This document shows, in pieces, positions 6,873-15,326 of a stretch of DNA of 32,959 nucleotides. The DNA comes from JAGZHZ01 sp965150505. GTDB taxonomy: Bacteria; Bacillota; Clostridia; Lachnospirales; Lachnospiraceae. The translations under genes were made by a program, and so were the position numbers. The notes beneath the pieces were generated by a model, which saw only the letters and a list, made by a program, of their open reading frames with translations, made no database searches and was not told the DNA's origin. The stretch covers positions 1 to 32,959 of the forward strand of contig CBCTVZ010000013.1 of assembly GCA_965150505.1 (NCBI GenBank), read 5' to 3'. Each line of letters starts with the position of its first letter. Position 1 is the first letter of the stretch.

Positions 6873-7541
6873 ATGAGACAAAAAGGAAAATTTTTAACAT
6901 TTTTGTTTTCGCTGTTCCCAGGAGCTGGGCAGATGTATTTAGGATTTATGAAAATGGGGGGGTCAATTATGATGCTATTTTGGGGCATCATTACCTTTGG
7001 AGTACTTCTCAATCTAGGGGTTCTCTATTTTCTGCTTCCTGTTATCTGGTGTTATAGTTTTTTTGATACCATAAATAAAAATTCTATGGACGAAGAAGAA
7101 TTTTATATGCTGGAAGACCATTATCTGTTCAACATGGATTTATCAGAGATATCATCCATAGCAAAGGGAAAAAACAAGACAATTTTTGCAGCAGTATTAA
7201 TTATAATTGGAATTGCGATGCTGCTTTCCAACTTTATGAGCGTTTTAAATGCGATGCTGCCATGGGAGCTTTATTGGAGGATAGAACATATATTAGGTGA
7301 TATACCTCGAATCGGTATTGCTTTAATTATCATCTGGATTGGAATGCGTATGATACAGGGGAAACGTTTGGAACTCCATCCGCATACGAAAGAAAAAGTG
7401 TTTGTGAGGACAGAACCATATACTCAAAATGACACGCATACGAACGCGAATGAGCCAAAACAAGAAGAATGGACCGGAACGGTTGTAAATCTGAAAAAAG
7501 AAGTTTCAGACAACAGCGAAGGCGAAACGCAGCAGCAATGA
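6873..7541 (+). CDS. Membrane protein of the ECF sigma operon
   Basis: 222-residue predicted membrane protein. The start (KGKFLTFLFSLFPGAGQMYLGFMKMGG) resembles the TM2-domain pattern (FPGAGQMYLG). About four hydrophobic spans follow: two in residues 8-65, then FAAVLIIIGIAMLLSNFM and IGIALIIIWIGMRM. The C-terminal tail (about 170-222) is polar and low-complexity (Gln, Glu, Thr, Asn), probably cytoplasmic and flexible. ATG 6873 follows AAGAGGAGG. The neighbours are an ECF sigma and its anti-sigma, so it may belong to the same envelope-stress response; function unknown. The terminator at 7611-7639 ends the operon. Confidence 0.75.
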   Translation: MRQKGKFLTFLFSLFPGAGQMYLGFMKMGGSIMMLFWGIITFGVLLNLGVLYFLLPVIWCYSFFDTINKNSMDEEEFYMLEDHYLFNMDLSEISSIAKGKNKTIFAAVLIIIGIAMLLSNFMSVLNAMLPWELYWRIEHILGDIPRIGIALIIIWIGMRMIQGKRLELHPHTKEKVFVRTEPYTQNDTHTNANEPKQEEWTGTVVNLKKEVSDNSEGETQQQ

Positions 7542-7610
7542 TTTTGTAAGATCAAAGTATCAGGGGAGTATGATACCGATACACAAAAAAATAAAAAAAG
7601 TTTTTTCTTG

Positions 7611-7639
7611 GCAACCTTCTGTTTGAAGGTTGCTTTTTT
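7611..7639 (+). terminator. Intrinsic terminator of the ECF operon
   Basis: Perfect 9-bp stem GCAACCTTC (7611-7619) / GAAGGTTGC (7625-7633), five-base loop, six T. The -10 of the next gene's promoter lies only about 20 bases further. Confidence 0.92.
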
Positions 7640-7653
7640 CTTGCGAAAAAATG

Positions 7654-7662
7654 TGCTATAAT
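7654..7662 (+). promoter_or_regulatory. Extended -10 promoter of the OLD-like ATPase gene
   Basis: TGC-TATAAT (7654-7662): an exact -10 with TGn extension. The expected -35 position falls in the T-run of the preceding terminator, so there is no good -35 element. The start codon is 54 bases downstream. Confidence 0.6.
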
Positions 7663-7715
7663 CAAAACGCAGAACAGCCCGAAAATGGCGAAAACGAGTA
7701 GGAAAGGGAACGGAC

Positions 7716-8783
7716 ATGATTCAGGAAATTACACTTAACCGATTTAAAAAGTTTAAAGAATATACGATCCAGCTAAAACCATTTTCTGTATTGACAGGAA
7801 GAAATGGATGCGGAAAAAGCACCGTCTTAAAAGCCATCAATCTGATGATGTATACGCTTCATGAAAATGAAATGATCACATTTAAAGGAGGTCATGCAGT
7901 TGTGCGAAACAAAGGAGTAGGGTCTGTTGATATGCCGGGAATCCAGATCTCTGAGTTTCGTGACTTGTATTATGGAAAAGTTTCTCGTCAGGGAAAACAA
8001 GTGGTGGTAGACGAATCTAAGATTGGGGCTTCTATTATTTTAAAAGATGAAGATGAAAATGTTTATAAAATGTTGATTACTTCTATTTTTGGCGGATTTA
8101 ATATGAAATGTTATTCGACAGAAGAGGACTTAAAAAATATGCCGAAACTTCAGATTCATACGCCGCTTTACATTTCAGGATTTACTGGGATTCAGACAAT
8201 GGAAGAAAGAGTGTACCCGATTGTGATGCACAATCAGATGACAAGAGGCGGTCAAAGTAATATTATCCGAAATATGGTACTGGGACTTAGAAAAATGAAA
8301 TATGAGCAGTATCAGGAACTGAAAAAATTGATGGAGCGTGAATTTTTCTTTTATTTAGATCGTATCGAGTGCAATGAAAATAAAGACATTCATATAAAAG
8401 CTTCTTTCTTGAGAGCGTGTGACAACGGTATCGTATCAATGGATTTTGATAATGCTGGCGATGGAGAACTTCATGTGCTTCAGATTTTAGCTGCAATCTA
8501 TCTGTCTTGTCCTGATCAGTGCAAAGTCGTTTTGATTGATAATCCAGAGGCATATTTACATCCGGAATTTCAGAGAAAATTAGTTCGTGTCCTGAAACAG
8601 ATTCAAAAGGAAATGAAAATCCAGATTATTTTGGCTACGCATTCTCAGGAGATTATGGATGAGTGTGAAAAAGAAGAAATCATTGTGATTGAGGATGAAG
8701 AAGTTCTGAAGAGAAAAGAAAAGAATACAGAAAAAGTACAAAAAAATGAAATGGCTGGAGAACAGCTTAGTCTTGAACTTTAG
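7716..8783 (+). CDS. AAA/OLD-like ATP-binding protein
   Basis: 355-residue SMC/ABC-type ATPase without membrane segments. Motifs: Walker A GRNGCGKST (28-36), a degenerate signature region NAGDGELHVLQ (246-256), Walker B VVLIDNPEAYLHPE (271-284, Asp275, Glu278) and switch His309 in ATHSQ. This is the architecture of OLD-family or RecF-like ATPases, but the protein ends soon after the ATPase and has no TOPRIM nuclease domain. The tail (about 325-355) is Lys/Glu-rich. It is monocistronic with its own promoter. OLD-like ATPases often take part in phage defence with a partner nuclease; no such partner is adjacent here, so the role is open. Confidence 0.8.
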   Translation: MIQEITLNRFKKFKEYTIQLKPFSVLTGRNGCGKSTVLKAINLMMYTLHENEMITFKGGHAVVRNKGVGSVDMPGIQISEFRDLYYGKVSRQGKQVVVDESKIGASIILKDEDENVYKMLITSIFGGFNMKCYSTEEDLKNMPKLQIHTPLYISGFTGIQTMEERVYPIVMHNQMTRGGQSNIIRNMVLGLRKMKYEQYQELKKLMEREFFFYLDRIECNENKDIHIKASFLRACDNGIVSMDFDNAGDGELHVLQILAAIYLSCPDQCKVVLIDNPEAYLHPEFQRKLVRVLKQIQKEMKIQIILATHSQEIMDECEKEEIIVIEDEEVLKRKEKNTEKVQKNEMAGEQLSLEL

Positions 8784-8874
8784 GATGATAAATGGGAGAT
8801 ACCTAGAAAAAAGGAGAGAAAATAGCCTTTGTAAGTGTAACGTTAAAAATATGAAAAATACAGAAAAAATGTAG

Positions 8875-8902
8875 TTGCACTTTGAAAAAAAAGTGATATA
8901 AT
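8875..8902 (+). promoter_or_regulatory. Promoter of the MATE transporter gene
   Basis: TTGCAC (8875-8880), 16-base spacer, TATAAT (8897-8902), with TGA before the -10. The leader to the ATG is about 60 bases and AT-rich, with no obvious regulatory hairpin. Confidence 0.75.
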
Positions 8903-8968
8903 AAATCCGTTTTTAAAATTAGGTTTAACGATAAATTTAATGAAAGAGAAAAACGAGGAGGTATCACG

Positions 8969-10327
8969 ATGACAAAGGATATGACAACAGGATCTCCGAT
9001 GAAGCTGATTCTGGGCTTTTCTATCCCAATGCTGATGGGATTATTATTTCAGCAGTTGTATAATTTAGTGGACACTATGATTGTCGGAAAACTTTTAGGT
9101 GTTCAGGCGCTTGCCGCGGTGGGCGCGACAGGTTCTTTAAATTTTTTGATTATAGGATTTTGCCTTGGCGTGTGTAGTGGTTTTTCCATCCCAGTTTCTC
9201 AGAAATTTGGGGCTGGAGATTACGTTGGGCTTAGAAAATATGTGGCAAACGGCGTATGGCTGTCGATTCTTTTTTCCGTAGTCATGACAGCGCTCACTGT
9301 CATTTTCTGCAAGCCTATCTTGCGAATCATGCAGACACCGGATGATATTTTTCAGGGAGCATATGAATATATTGTCATTATTTTTATTGGAATACCAGTG
9401 ACTTACCTTTACAATATGTGTTCCGGTTTGATTCGTGCGGTGGGCGACAGCAAAACGCCTGTCTACTTTCTGGCAATCGCCTCTATTTTAAATATTGTGC
9501 TGGATGTTGTTTTGATTGTGAATTTTAATATGGGAGTTGCAGGCGCTGCTGTGGCAACGGTGATTTCACAGGGTGTGTCAGGCGTATTTTGTCTTTTATT
9601 TATCATAAAGAAATTTGATATCTTAAAGCCGAGAAAGGAAGAACGAGCTTGGAATGGACAGTATGCCGCTGCACTGTGCAATATGGGCGTTCCGATGGGA
9701 CTTCAATTTTCGATCACTGCAATCGGAAGCGTTATCTTACAGAGCGCAGTCAATACATTAGGTTCTTCCAGTGTGGCAGCGATGACAGCGGGAAGTAAAA
9801 TAGGAATGCTGTTTACATGTCCTTTCGATGCGCTCGGATCGACAATGGCTACATATGCAGGACAAAATACGGGCGCTGGAAGAATGGATCGAATCGGAGA
9901 GGGAATCAAGGCAGGTATTTTTATGGGTTCTGTCTATTCGATTATCGCTTTGATTTTAACATATTTATTCAGTAATCAGATTGCATTGCTGTTTGTGGAT
10001 CAGGCTGAGACGGCGATTATGTCAGATATCAGAATGTTCCTGATCGGAAATGGCTTATTCTATATTCCTCTGACTTTAGTAAATACGATACGATATCTGA
10101 TTCAGGGAATGGGATTTAGCAAGTTTGCTCTGCTTGCCGGAGTATTTGAGATGGTTGCCCGCGCAGTGGCAGGCTTTATGCTTGTTCCAAAGTTTGGATT
10201 TATTGCAGCGTGTCTGGCAAGTCCGCTGGCATGGATTATGGCAGATTTATTCTTAGTACCGGCATATTTCTATGCTGTGAAAAAGATGAGCAAAACTTTT
10301 AAAAGAACAGAACCAGCATTTCAGTGA
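8969..10327 (+). CDS. MATE family efflux transporter
   Basis: 452-residue, 12-span multidrug and toxic compound extrusion antiporter in the cytoplasmic membrane, exporting substrates against Na+ or H+. The length is standard. Family-typical stretches are PMLMGLLFQQLYNLVDTMIVG near the start (about 20-40), ALAAVGATGSLNFL, the mid-protein repeat of the same topology and FDALGSTMATYAGQNTGAGR (about 285-304). ATG 8969 follows GAGGAGGTATCACG. It has its own promoter at 8875-8902. The substrate cannot be read from sequence. Confidence 0.93.
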   Translation: MTKDMTTGSPMKLILGFSIPMLMGLLFQQLYNLVDTMIVGKLLGVQALAAVGATGSLNFLIIGFCLGVCSGFSIPVSQKFGAGDYVGLRKYVANGVWLSILFSVVMTALTVIFCKPILRIMQTPDDIFQGAYEYIVIIFIGIPVTYLYNMCSGLIRAVGDSKTPVYFLAIASILNIVLDVVLIVNFNMGVAGAAVATVISQGVSGVFCLLFIIKKFDILKPRKEERAWNGQYAAALCNMGVPMGLQFSITAIGSVILQSAVNTLGSSSVAAMTAGSKIGMLFTCPFDALGSTMATYAGQNTGAGRMDRIGEGIKAGIFMGSVYSIIALILTYLFSNQIALLFVDQAETAIMSDIRMFLIGNGLFYIPLTLVNTIRYLIQGMGFSKFALLAGVFEMVARAVAGFMLVPKFGFIAACLASPLAWIMADLFLVPAYFYAVKKMSKTFKRTEPAFQ

Positions 10328-10364
10328 AAGAAATTATACAATCTAAGATAAACAAGTCTTGAAG

Positions 10365-10393
10365 TTGACGGAGAAAAGGGAAGCTGATATCAT
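10365..10393 (+). promoter_or_regulatory. Promoter of the cyuA operon
   Basis: TTGACG (10365-10370), 17-base spacer, TATCAT (10388-10393), with TGA directly before the -10. It lies 50 bases upstream of the chosen ATG of the cysteine desulfidase gene. Confidence 0.7.
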
Positions 10394-10442
10394 CTAAGAA
10401 GAGCAAAATTGTGGTAAAAGCGTGAGAGATGGAGGCAGACAG

Positions 10443-11720
10443 ATGGACGAGAGAATGTATAAGAGATATGTGAAAATTTTGAGAGAGGAACTTGTTCCAG
10501 CTCTTGGATGTACAGAACCGATTGCGATTGCTTTTGCCGCTGCAAAAGCAAGAGAAGTGTTAGGAAAAATGCCAGATCATATGGAAGTTTTTTGCAGTGG
10601 AAATATTATAAAAAATGTCAAAGGAGTAGTTGTTCCAAATTCAGGTGGCATGAAAGGGATGGATGTGGCGGCCATACTTGGCGTTGTCGGAGGCTGCGCA
10701 CAGCAGGAACTTGCTGTGTTGGAAAGTATAAAACCAGAGCATATTGAAAAGATGAAACAACTGGTAAAATCTGATTTTTGTATATGCAGGCTGGCCGTGG
10801 ATGTTCCAAATTTGTATATTAGAATCAAAGTATATGCACAAGAAGAAGAGGCAATGATCGAAATTCGAGATCATCATACGAATATCACAAAAATCGAAAA
10901 AAATGGAAAAATTTTATTTGAAAAAGAGGATACACAGGAAAAAGAAGATACAGAGAACGAAGAAGTATGTCTGACGGTGAAAGGAATCATTGAATTTGCA
11001 GATCACGTCAACATTGAAGAGGTGAAAGATGTTCTGGATCGACAGATTTTATGTAATACAGCGATTTCACAGGAAGGACTTCGGAACTGCTATGGAGCTG
11101 CAATCGGTAAAACGATTTTAGAATCATATCCCAATGATGTGAAGGCAAGGGCAAAAGCGGCTGCTGCCGCAGGTTCTGATGCACGAATGAATGGATGTTC
11201 CATGCCGGTAATTATTAATTCAGGAAGTGGAAATCAGGGAATGACAGTGTCCTTACCTGTTATCGAATATGCAAAAGAACTGAATGTATCAAAAGAAGAA
11301 CTGTACCGTGCTTTAGTTGTCAGTAATCTTGTGGCGATTCATCAGAAATATTATATCGGAGATTTGTCCGCATATTGTGGAGTTGTATGTGCGGCGACAG
11401 GAAGCGGAGCGGCAATCACCTATATGAAGAAAGGAACGTATCAGCAAATTTCAGATACGATCACCAATACGATTGCAAATATTGGAGGAATGGTCTGCGA
11501 TGGTGCAAAGGCATCGTGTGCAGCAAAGATTGCCTCTGCGGTAGAAGCTGCAATTTTAGGTCATTGCATGAGTATGAATCAGAGATGTTTTCAGGATGGG
11601 GAAGGACTCGTAAAAGAAAATGTAGAAAAGACGATTGAAAGCATTGGAAAAATGGGACGAGAGGGAATGAGAGAAACAGATATCAAGATTTTGAACATTA
11701 TGCTCGGCAATGAATCATAA
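10443..11720 (+). CDS. cyuA: L-cysteine desulfidase / UPF0597 family (CyuA-like)
   Basis: Predicted Fe-S dependent enzyme converting L-cysteine to pyruvate, ammonia and sulfide (known for the family), or a related serine-dehydratase-like reaction. The 425 residues carry the family N-terminus LVPALGCTEPIA with Cys23, a central stretch INSGSGNQGM (259-267), CGVVC (312-316) and GGMVCDGAKASCAAK (348-362) with Cys352 and Cys359, the likely cluster ligands. I start at ATG 10443, seven bases after GGAGG. A GTG at 10422 is in frame but lacks a ribosome site. The next gene follows after 20 bases. CyuA in enterobacteria is cysteine-induced; regulation here is unknown. Confidence 0.88.
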   Translation: MDERMYKRYVKILREELVPALGCTEPIAIAFAAAKAREVLGKMPDHMEVFCSGNIIKNVKGVVVPNSGGMKGMDVAAILGVVGGCAQQELAVLESIKPEHIEKMKQLVKSDFCICRLAVDVPNLYIRIKVYAQEEEAMIEIRDHHTNITKIEKNGKILFEKEDTQEKEDTENEEVCLTVKGIIEFADHVNIEEVKDVLDRQILCNTAISQEGLRNCYGAAIGKTILESYPNDVKARAKAAAAAGSDARMNGCSMPVIINSGSGNQGMTVSLPVIEYAKELNVSKEELYRALVVSNLVAIHQKYYIGDLSAYCGVVCAATGSGAAITYMKKGTYQQISDTITNTIANIGGMVCDGAKASCAAKIASAVEAAILGHCMSMNQRCFQDGEGLVKENVEKTIESIGKMGREGMRETDIKILNIMLGNES

Positions 11721-11740
11721 GAAAGAAAAGGAATGCAGAG

Positions 11741-12229
11741 ATGGAACGTGTATATCATGAGATTGAGCCAGTGTTTGATGAAACGTCGAAAATTTTGATT
11801 TTAGGATCGTTTCCTTCTGTGAAATCGAGAGAAGGTCAGTTTTTTTATCATCATCCCAGAAATCGTTTCTGGAAGGTGATAGCGGCAGAATTAGAATGTG
11901 AGATTCCTTCCACTGTGGAGGAGAAGAAAAGGATGTTGCTTTCGCATCATATTGCAGTATGGGATGTGATTCGCAGCTGTGAGATTACAGGATCGAGCGA
12001 TAGCTCCATAAAAAATGTAGAGCCGAATGATTTGAATATCATTTTAGAAAAAGCAGAAATCCGCCAGATTTTTACAAATGGAGGAACTGCTTATCAGCTT
12101 TATCAGAAATATTGCAGGCAAGAGACAAAGAAAGAAGCGATTCGTCTTCCATCGACAAGTCCGGCGAATGCCGCATATTCTATGGAGAGGCTGACGAAAG
12201 AATGGAGTATGATCAGAAATTTGTTATAA
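11741..12229 (+). CDS. Hypoxanthine-DNA glycosylase (UDG family 6, HDG)
   Basis: DNA repair enzyme removing hypoxanthine (deaminated adenine) from DNA. The 162-residue protein has the single-domain UDG-superfamily layout: motif 1 LGSFPSVKSR (21-30), FYHHPRNRFWKV (35-46) and motif 2 LPSTSPANA (136-144). These match the HDG family, where Asn replaces the catalytic Asp of classic uracil glycosylases. The gene sits 20 bases behind cyuA and probably shares its promoter; the functional link is not obvious. The length is normal for the family. Confidence 0.85.
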   Translation: MERVYHEIEPVFDETSKILILGSFPSVKSREGQFFYHHPRNRFWKVIAAELECEIPSTVEEKKRMLLSHHIAVWDVIRSCEITGSSDSSIKNVEPNDLNIILEKAEIRQIFTNGGTAYQLYQKYCRQETKKEAIRLPSTSPANAAYSMERLTKEWSMIRNLL

Positions 12230-12294
12230 TCTTGTTCATAAAAATTTTAAAATTTAATCAAAGTTTGCACATATTTACATTATATACTTAAGTC

Positions 12295-12434
12295 ATCAAG
12301 TAAAGCGAACCTTGATAGATTTCAATTTCATAACTCCGGGCTGACAGGTAACTGTCAGCCCACTCCCTCAAAGATAATTAATATAATTATAAACTTTTTC
12401 ATCCTTCAAAGCTGGCAGAAATGCCAGCTTTTCT
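12295..12434 (+). ncRNA. Putative structured small RNA or 3' UTR, three hairpins
   Basis: Three hairpins in series: ATCAAG/CTTGAT (12295-12300 with 12311-12316), a perfect 10-bp GGGCTGACAG/CTGTCAGCCC with a GTAA tetraloop (12338-12361), and the terminator at 12408-12434 with a GAAA tetraloop. The promoter evidence is weak (TTGCAC at 12265-12270 and TATACT at 12283-12288 are only 12 bases apart), so processing from the upstream operon transcript is just as likely. I do not recognise the RNA class. Confidence 0.35.
12408..12434 (+). terminator. Intrinsic terminator after the cyuA operon
   Basis: Stem AAAGCTGGCA (12408-12417) / TGCCAGCTTT (12422-12431) with a GAAA loop and a short T tail. It lies about 180 bases past the glycosylase stop codon. 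Confidence 0.8.
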
Positions 12435-12581
12435 CCATTATTAGATGGAGAAGCAGGTTCGCAGATTTTTTAAAAAGACTTCTGAAAAAAGCTATGATAA
12501 GATAGGGGAGGGCTGAAATAAAAAAGAAAAAAAGAAAAGCCCTGTGTCATGCCAGAAACAAAATCCATGCAAGAAAAAAGA

Positions 12582-12610
12582 TTGCAAATTAAATTTGAGA
12601 ATGGTATGAT
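12582..12610 (+). promoter_or_regulatory. Promoter of the subtilase gene
   Basis: TTGCAA (12582-12587), 17-base spacer, TATGAT (12605-12610), preceded by TGG (extended -10). The start codon is 40 bases downstream with AAGGAGGG as ribosome site. Confidence 0.78.
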
Positions 12611-12649
12611 AAAAAATATAGCAAGGGAAAAATTTAAGGAGGGATAAGT

Positions 12650-15214
12650 ATGAAAGCATGGTGGAAAAAACTATCTTGCTTGCTGGGAACCGGACTTGTA
12701 TTGAGCTTTCTGTTTTCAATGGGAGTATTTGCAGCATCCGGTACAAAAGTGATTCAGACAGATTCCTTTGAAGCTTTTTCAAAGGCAACGGCCGATCTGA
12801 AACAGAACAATGCAGCATCAGCAAAAGAAATGTATGAAGATGCAAGTCCGTATGTGACGATGCGTCTGATTGTAAAATCAAAAGGGCCGGCGTTGGATCT
12901 GACAGGATACAATGCAAAGAAAGTTGTACAGGGACCGGAAGGCTACTATATTATGCAGTTTGGAAACAAACAGGATACAGAGAAATGTTATAGAACTCTG
13001 ATCAGCAATCCAAACGTAAAATATGTAGAACCTGATGGAATTACAAGTGTGGATGACGTGACGGAATCTGAGGAGATGGAATTATCTTCCGTAGAAGATA
13101 TGGATTCCGCAGAAGAAGCTGAAAACAGCAGTGATGCATATTCTTGGGGTGTTTCCAGAATCGAAGCAGACAAATATGCTTCCCATCTAAAAAGCCTGAA
13201 TAAGACACAGACTATAAATGTTGCAGTCGTAGATTCTGGAGTTTGGAGATCTCATTCTATGCTGAGTGGTCGTGTATATTCTAATATCGGTTATGACTAT
13301 GTGGACAATGACTCTTATCCATTTAATGATGGAAAAGGACATGGAACACATGTGGCAGGAACGATTGTAGACTGTACACCGGGACTGAATGTCAAAATTA
13401 TCGCAGTTCGTGTTCTGGATAACGATGGATTTGGTTCTCACTCTGATGTTGGAAATGGTATTCGCTATGCGGCTAACAATGGAGCAAAAGTAATCAACTT
13501 AAGCCTTGGAGGAGGTCATTCTTTCTATAAAGATGATGCGATTGAGTATGCGATCTCCAAAGGTGTGGTTGTAGTAGTGTCCGCTGGAAATGATGGAAGA
13601 TCGATCAATGATTATTGTCCAGCACATATCACAGACTGTATCACAGTGTCTGCGATAGACAGCAGCGAAGGACTTGCATGGTATTCCAACTATGGTTCAG
13701 CAGTCGATGTTACTGCGCCTGGAAGTGATATTTTAAGCTGTGGAACAAGCGGATATAATTCTTATGTTTATATGTCTGGAACATCAATGGCAGCGCCGCA
13801 TATTTCAGCAGTGTCAGCGATGTATCGCCTGATGTATCCGTCTGTTGGTCCGATGAAAATTCAGGAACTGGTTAAGAGATATGTGAAAGATCTTGGACCT
13901 ACAGGAAAAGACAGTGATTATGGGTACGGAATGCCGAAGTTAAGTAAGGCAATGCAGACAACGATCAAAGTAGACAAAACAACTCTTGGCACTGCGACTG
14001 CAATCGGAACATCAGAAGTTCGTCTTACATGGAAAAAAGTAAGCGGCGCAGCAGGATATTACGTTTACCGCAAACTTCCAGGAGGAAGCTGGAGCAGAAT
14101 CAAGACGATCTCTTCTGGAAGCACAACGGCATACAGAGATACAAATTTACAGCCTGGAAAGAAATATATCTATACGGTAAGAGCTTATAAGAAATCTGGA
14201 TCAAAGGTTTATCTTGGAGCTTACAACACAACAGGAATTTCAGTGATTACAGGACTTGCAACACCAGCGCTGAAGAGTGCGACAAGCGTATCTTACAATT
14301 CCATCCGCGTAAACTGGACACCTGTTAAGAATGCGATGGGATATCGTATTTACAGACGTACAAGTAAAAATGCAACGTGGGTTAGAGTGGGAAGAATTAC
14401 AAAACAGTCGTCTTCTTCTTTCGTAGATAAAACAGCAGTGACAGGAACAAAATATTATTATACCGTCAGAGCAACCTGTACTTATGGAAATACGATGAAA
14501 CTGAGCGGTTATAATACGACTGGCGTGACAGGAAAGGCTGTTTTGGGAACACCGAGATTTACAAATTATGGCGTAGTCGCTGGAAAAGGTGTTCAGTTAA
14601 AATGGAATAAAGTTCCAGGAGCTACCGGATATGTAATTGGACGCAGTACAAGTGCAAATGGAACGTATACAAAGGTAGGCGCTCCTTCCGGCAGCACAAC
14701 AAGTCTGATTGACAAGAATGCAGGAACTTATCGCTATGTATATTACAGAATCCGCGCATACCGTAAAGTGAACGGTAAGAATGTATTTGGAGGATTCTCT
14801 CCAGTAATTTCTGTTTACTCTTATTATTATGCAGTGGAAGCGACCGATTATCTGAATGCAAAATCAGTTGATCTTGTAAATGACGCTATGATTCTTACAT
14901 CGAAACTGGATGGCATGAGAAGCGGATACAATAAAGAATATCCGGATTTATATGAGACAGGAGATAACATTTCAATAGGTGTAAATAACAATGGTACGGA
15001 ATATCGCGTAGAAGTACAGAATAACGGAAATATTGGACTTGCTATGTATGGACTGAGAATCGGAGACGATTCTGCTACAGTGGAAAGAGTACTGAAAGAG
15101 AACGGATTTAAAGCTGTGAGCGGTCAGCCATATGACTATATGCGCAGCGATGGAACGAAGCTGACAATCACACTTAAAAATGGACAGTTAGCAGCCTTTG
15201 GTTACTACTTCTAA
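12650..15214 (+). CDS. Secreted S8 subtilisin-like protease with three FN3-like domains
   Basis: 854-residue exported serine protease. Signal peptide about 1-28 (cleavage near GVFAAS), then an inhibitor-like propeptide (about 66-130) and an acidic linker (135-162). The catalytic domain runs about 165-435 with Asp195 (VVDSG), His231 (HGTHVAG), oxyanion Asn314 (SAGND) and Ser379 (SGTSMAAPH), so the triad is complete. Three similar FN3-type domains follow at about 444-534, 538-628 and 632-722, each with a W(K/T)-V-A-GY-(V/I)YR pattern and a YTVRA strand. The unique C-terminal domain (730-854) is rich in Asn, Gly and Tyr. No LPXTG motif or membrane anchor is seen, so it is probably released. Monocistronic, with its own promoter and terminator. 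Confidence 0.92.
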   Translation: MKAWWKKLSCLLGTGLVLSFLFSMGVFAASGTKVIQTDSFEAFSKATADLKQNNAASAKEMYEDASPYVTMRLIVKSKGPALDLTGYNAKKVVQGPEGYYIMQFGNKQDTEKCYRTLISNPNVKYVEPDGITSVDDVTESEEMELSSVEDMDSAEEAENSSDAYSWGVSRIEADKYASHLKSLNKTQTINVAVVDSGVWRSHSMLSGRVYSNIGYDYVDNDSYPFNDGKGHGTHVAGTIVDCTPGLNVKIIAVRVLDNDGFGSHSDVGNGIRYAANNGAKVINLSLGGGHSFYKDDAIEYAISKGVVVVVSAGNDGRSINDYCPAHITDCITVSAIDSSEGLAWYSNYGSAVDVTAPGSDILSCGTSGYNSYVYMSGTSMAAPHISAVSAMYRLMYPSVGPMKIQELVKRYVKDLGPTGKDSDYGYGMPKLSKAMQTTIKVDKTTLGTATAIGTSEVRLTWKKVSGAAGYYVYRKLPGGSWSRIKTISSGSTTAYRDTNLQPGKKYIYTVRAYKKSGSKVYLGAYNTTGISVITGLATPALKSATSVSYNSIRVNWTPVKNAMGYRIYRRTSKNATWVRVGRITKQSSSSFVDKTAVTGTKYYYTVRATCTYGNTMKLSGYNTTGVTGKAVLGTPRFTNYGVVAGKGVQLKWNKVPGATGYVIGRSTSANGTYTKVGAPSGSTTSLIDKNAGTYRYVYYRIRAYRKVNGKNVFGGFSPVISVYSYYYAVEATDYLNAKSVDLVNDAMILTSKLDGMRSGYNKEYPDLYETGDNISIGVNNNGTEYRVEVQNNGNIGLAMYGLRIGDDSATVERVLKENGFKAVSGQPYDYMRSDGTKLTITLKNGQLAAFGYYF

Positions 15215-15221
15215 AAGTGAG

Positions 15222-15260
15222 AAATGCCGCAGTGACAATAAGGTTACTGCGGCATTTTTT
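15222..15260 (+). terminator. Intrinsic terminator of the subtilase gene
   Basis: AAATGCCGCAGT (15222-15233) pairs with ACTGCGGCATTT (15246-15257). Pairing can extend inward through a G-U pair, and T residues continue to 15260. Confidence 0.92.
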
Positions 15261-15326
15261 GTATGAAAAAATTTGAGGAATCTGGATAGGACATGCGAAA
15301 AAGCAGGGGAGTATAGGAGAAAGTAT

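Larger units (their letters stand above)
12230..12649 (+). other. 420-base intergenic region with hairpins and a promoter
   Basis: No gene is visible. It contains, in order, the hairpin series at 12295-12434 (a possible small RNA or structured 3' UTR of the glycosylase), a further hairpin CTCCAT/ATGGAG (12433-12450), an A/G-rich stretch flanked by GGGCT and AGCCC (about 12511-12543), and the subtilase promoter at 12582-12610. Confidence 0.6.

Noticed and set aside
12265..12288. Promoter TTGCAC...TATACT for the hairpin RNA
   Set aside because: The spacer is only 12 bases, too short for a sigma-A promoter; shifting either box gives a poor match.
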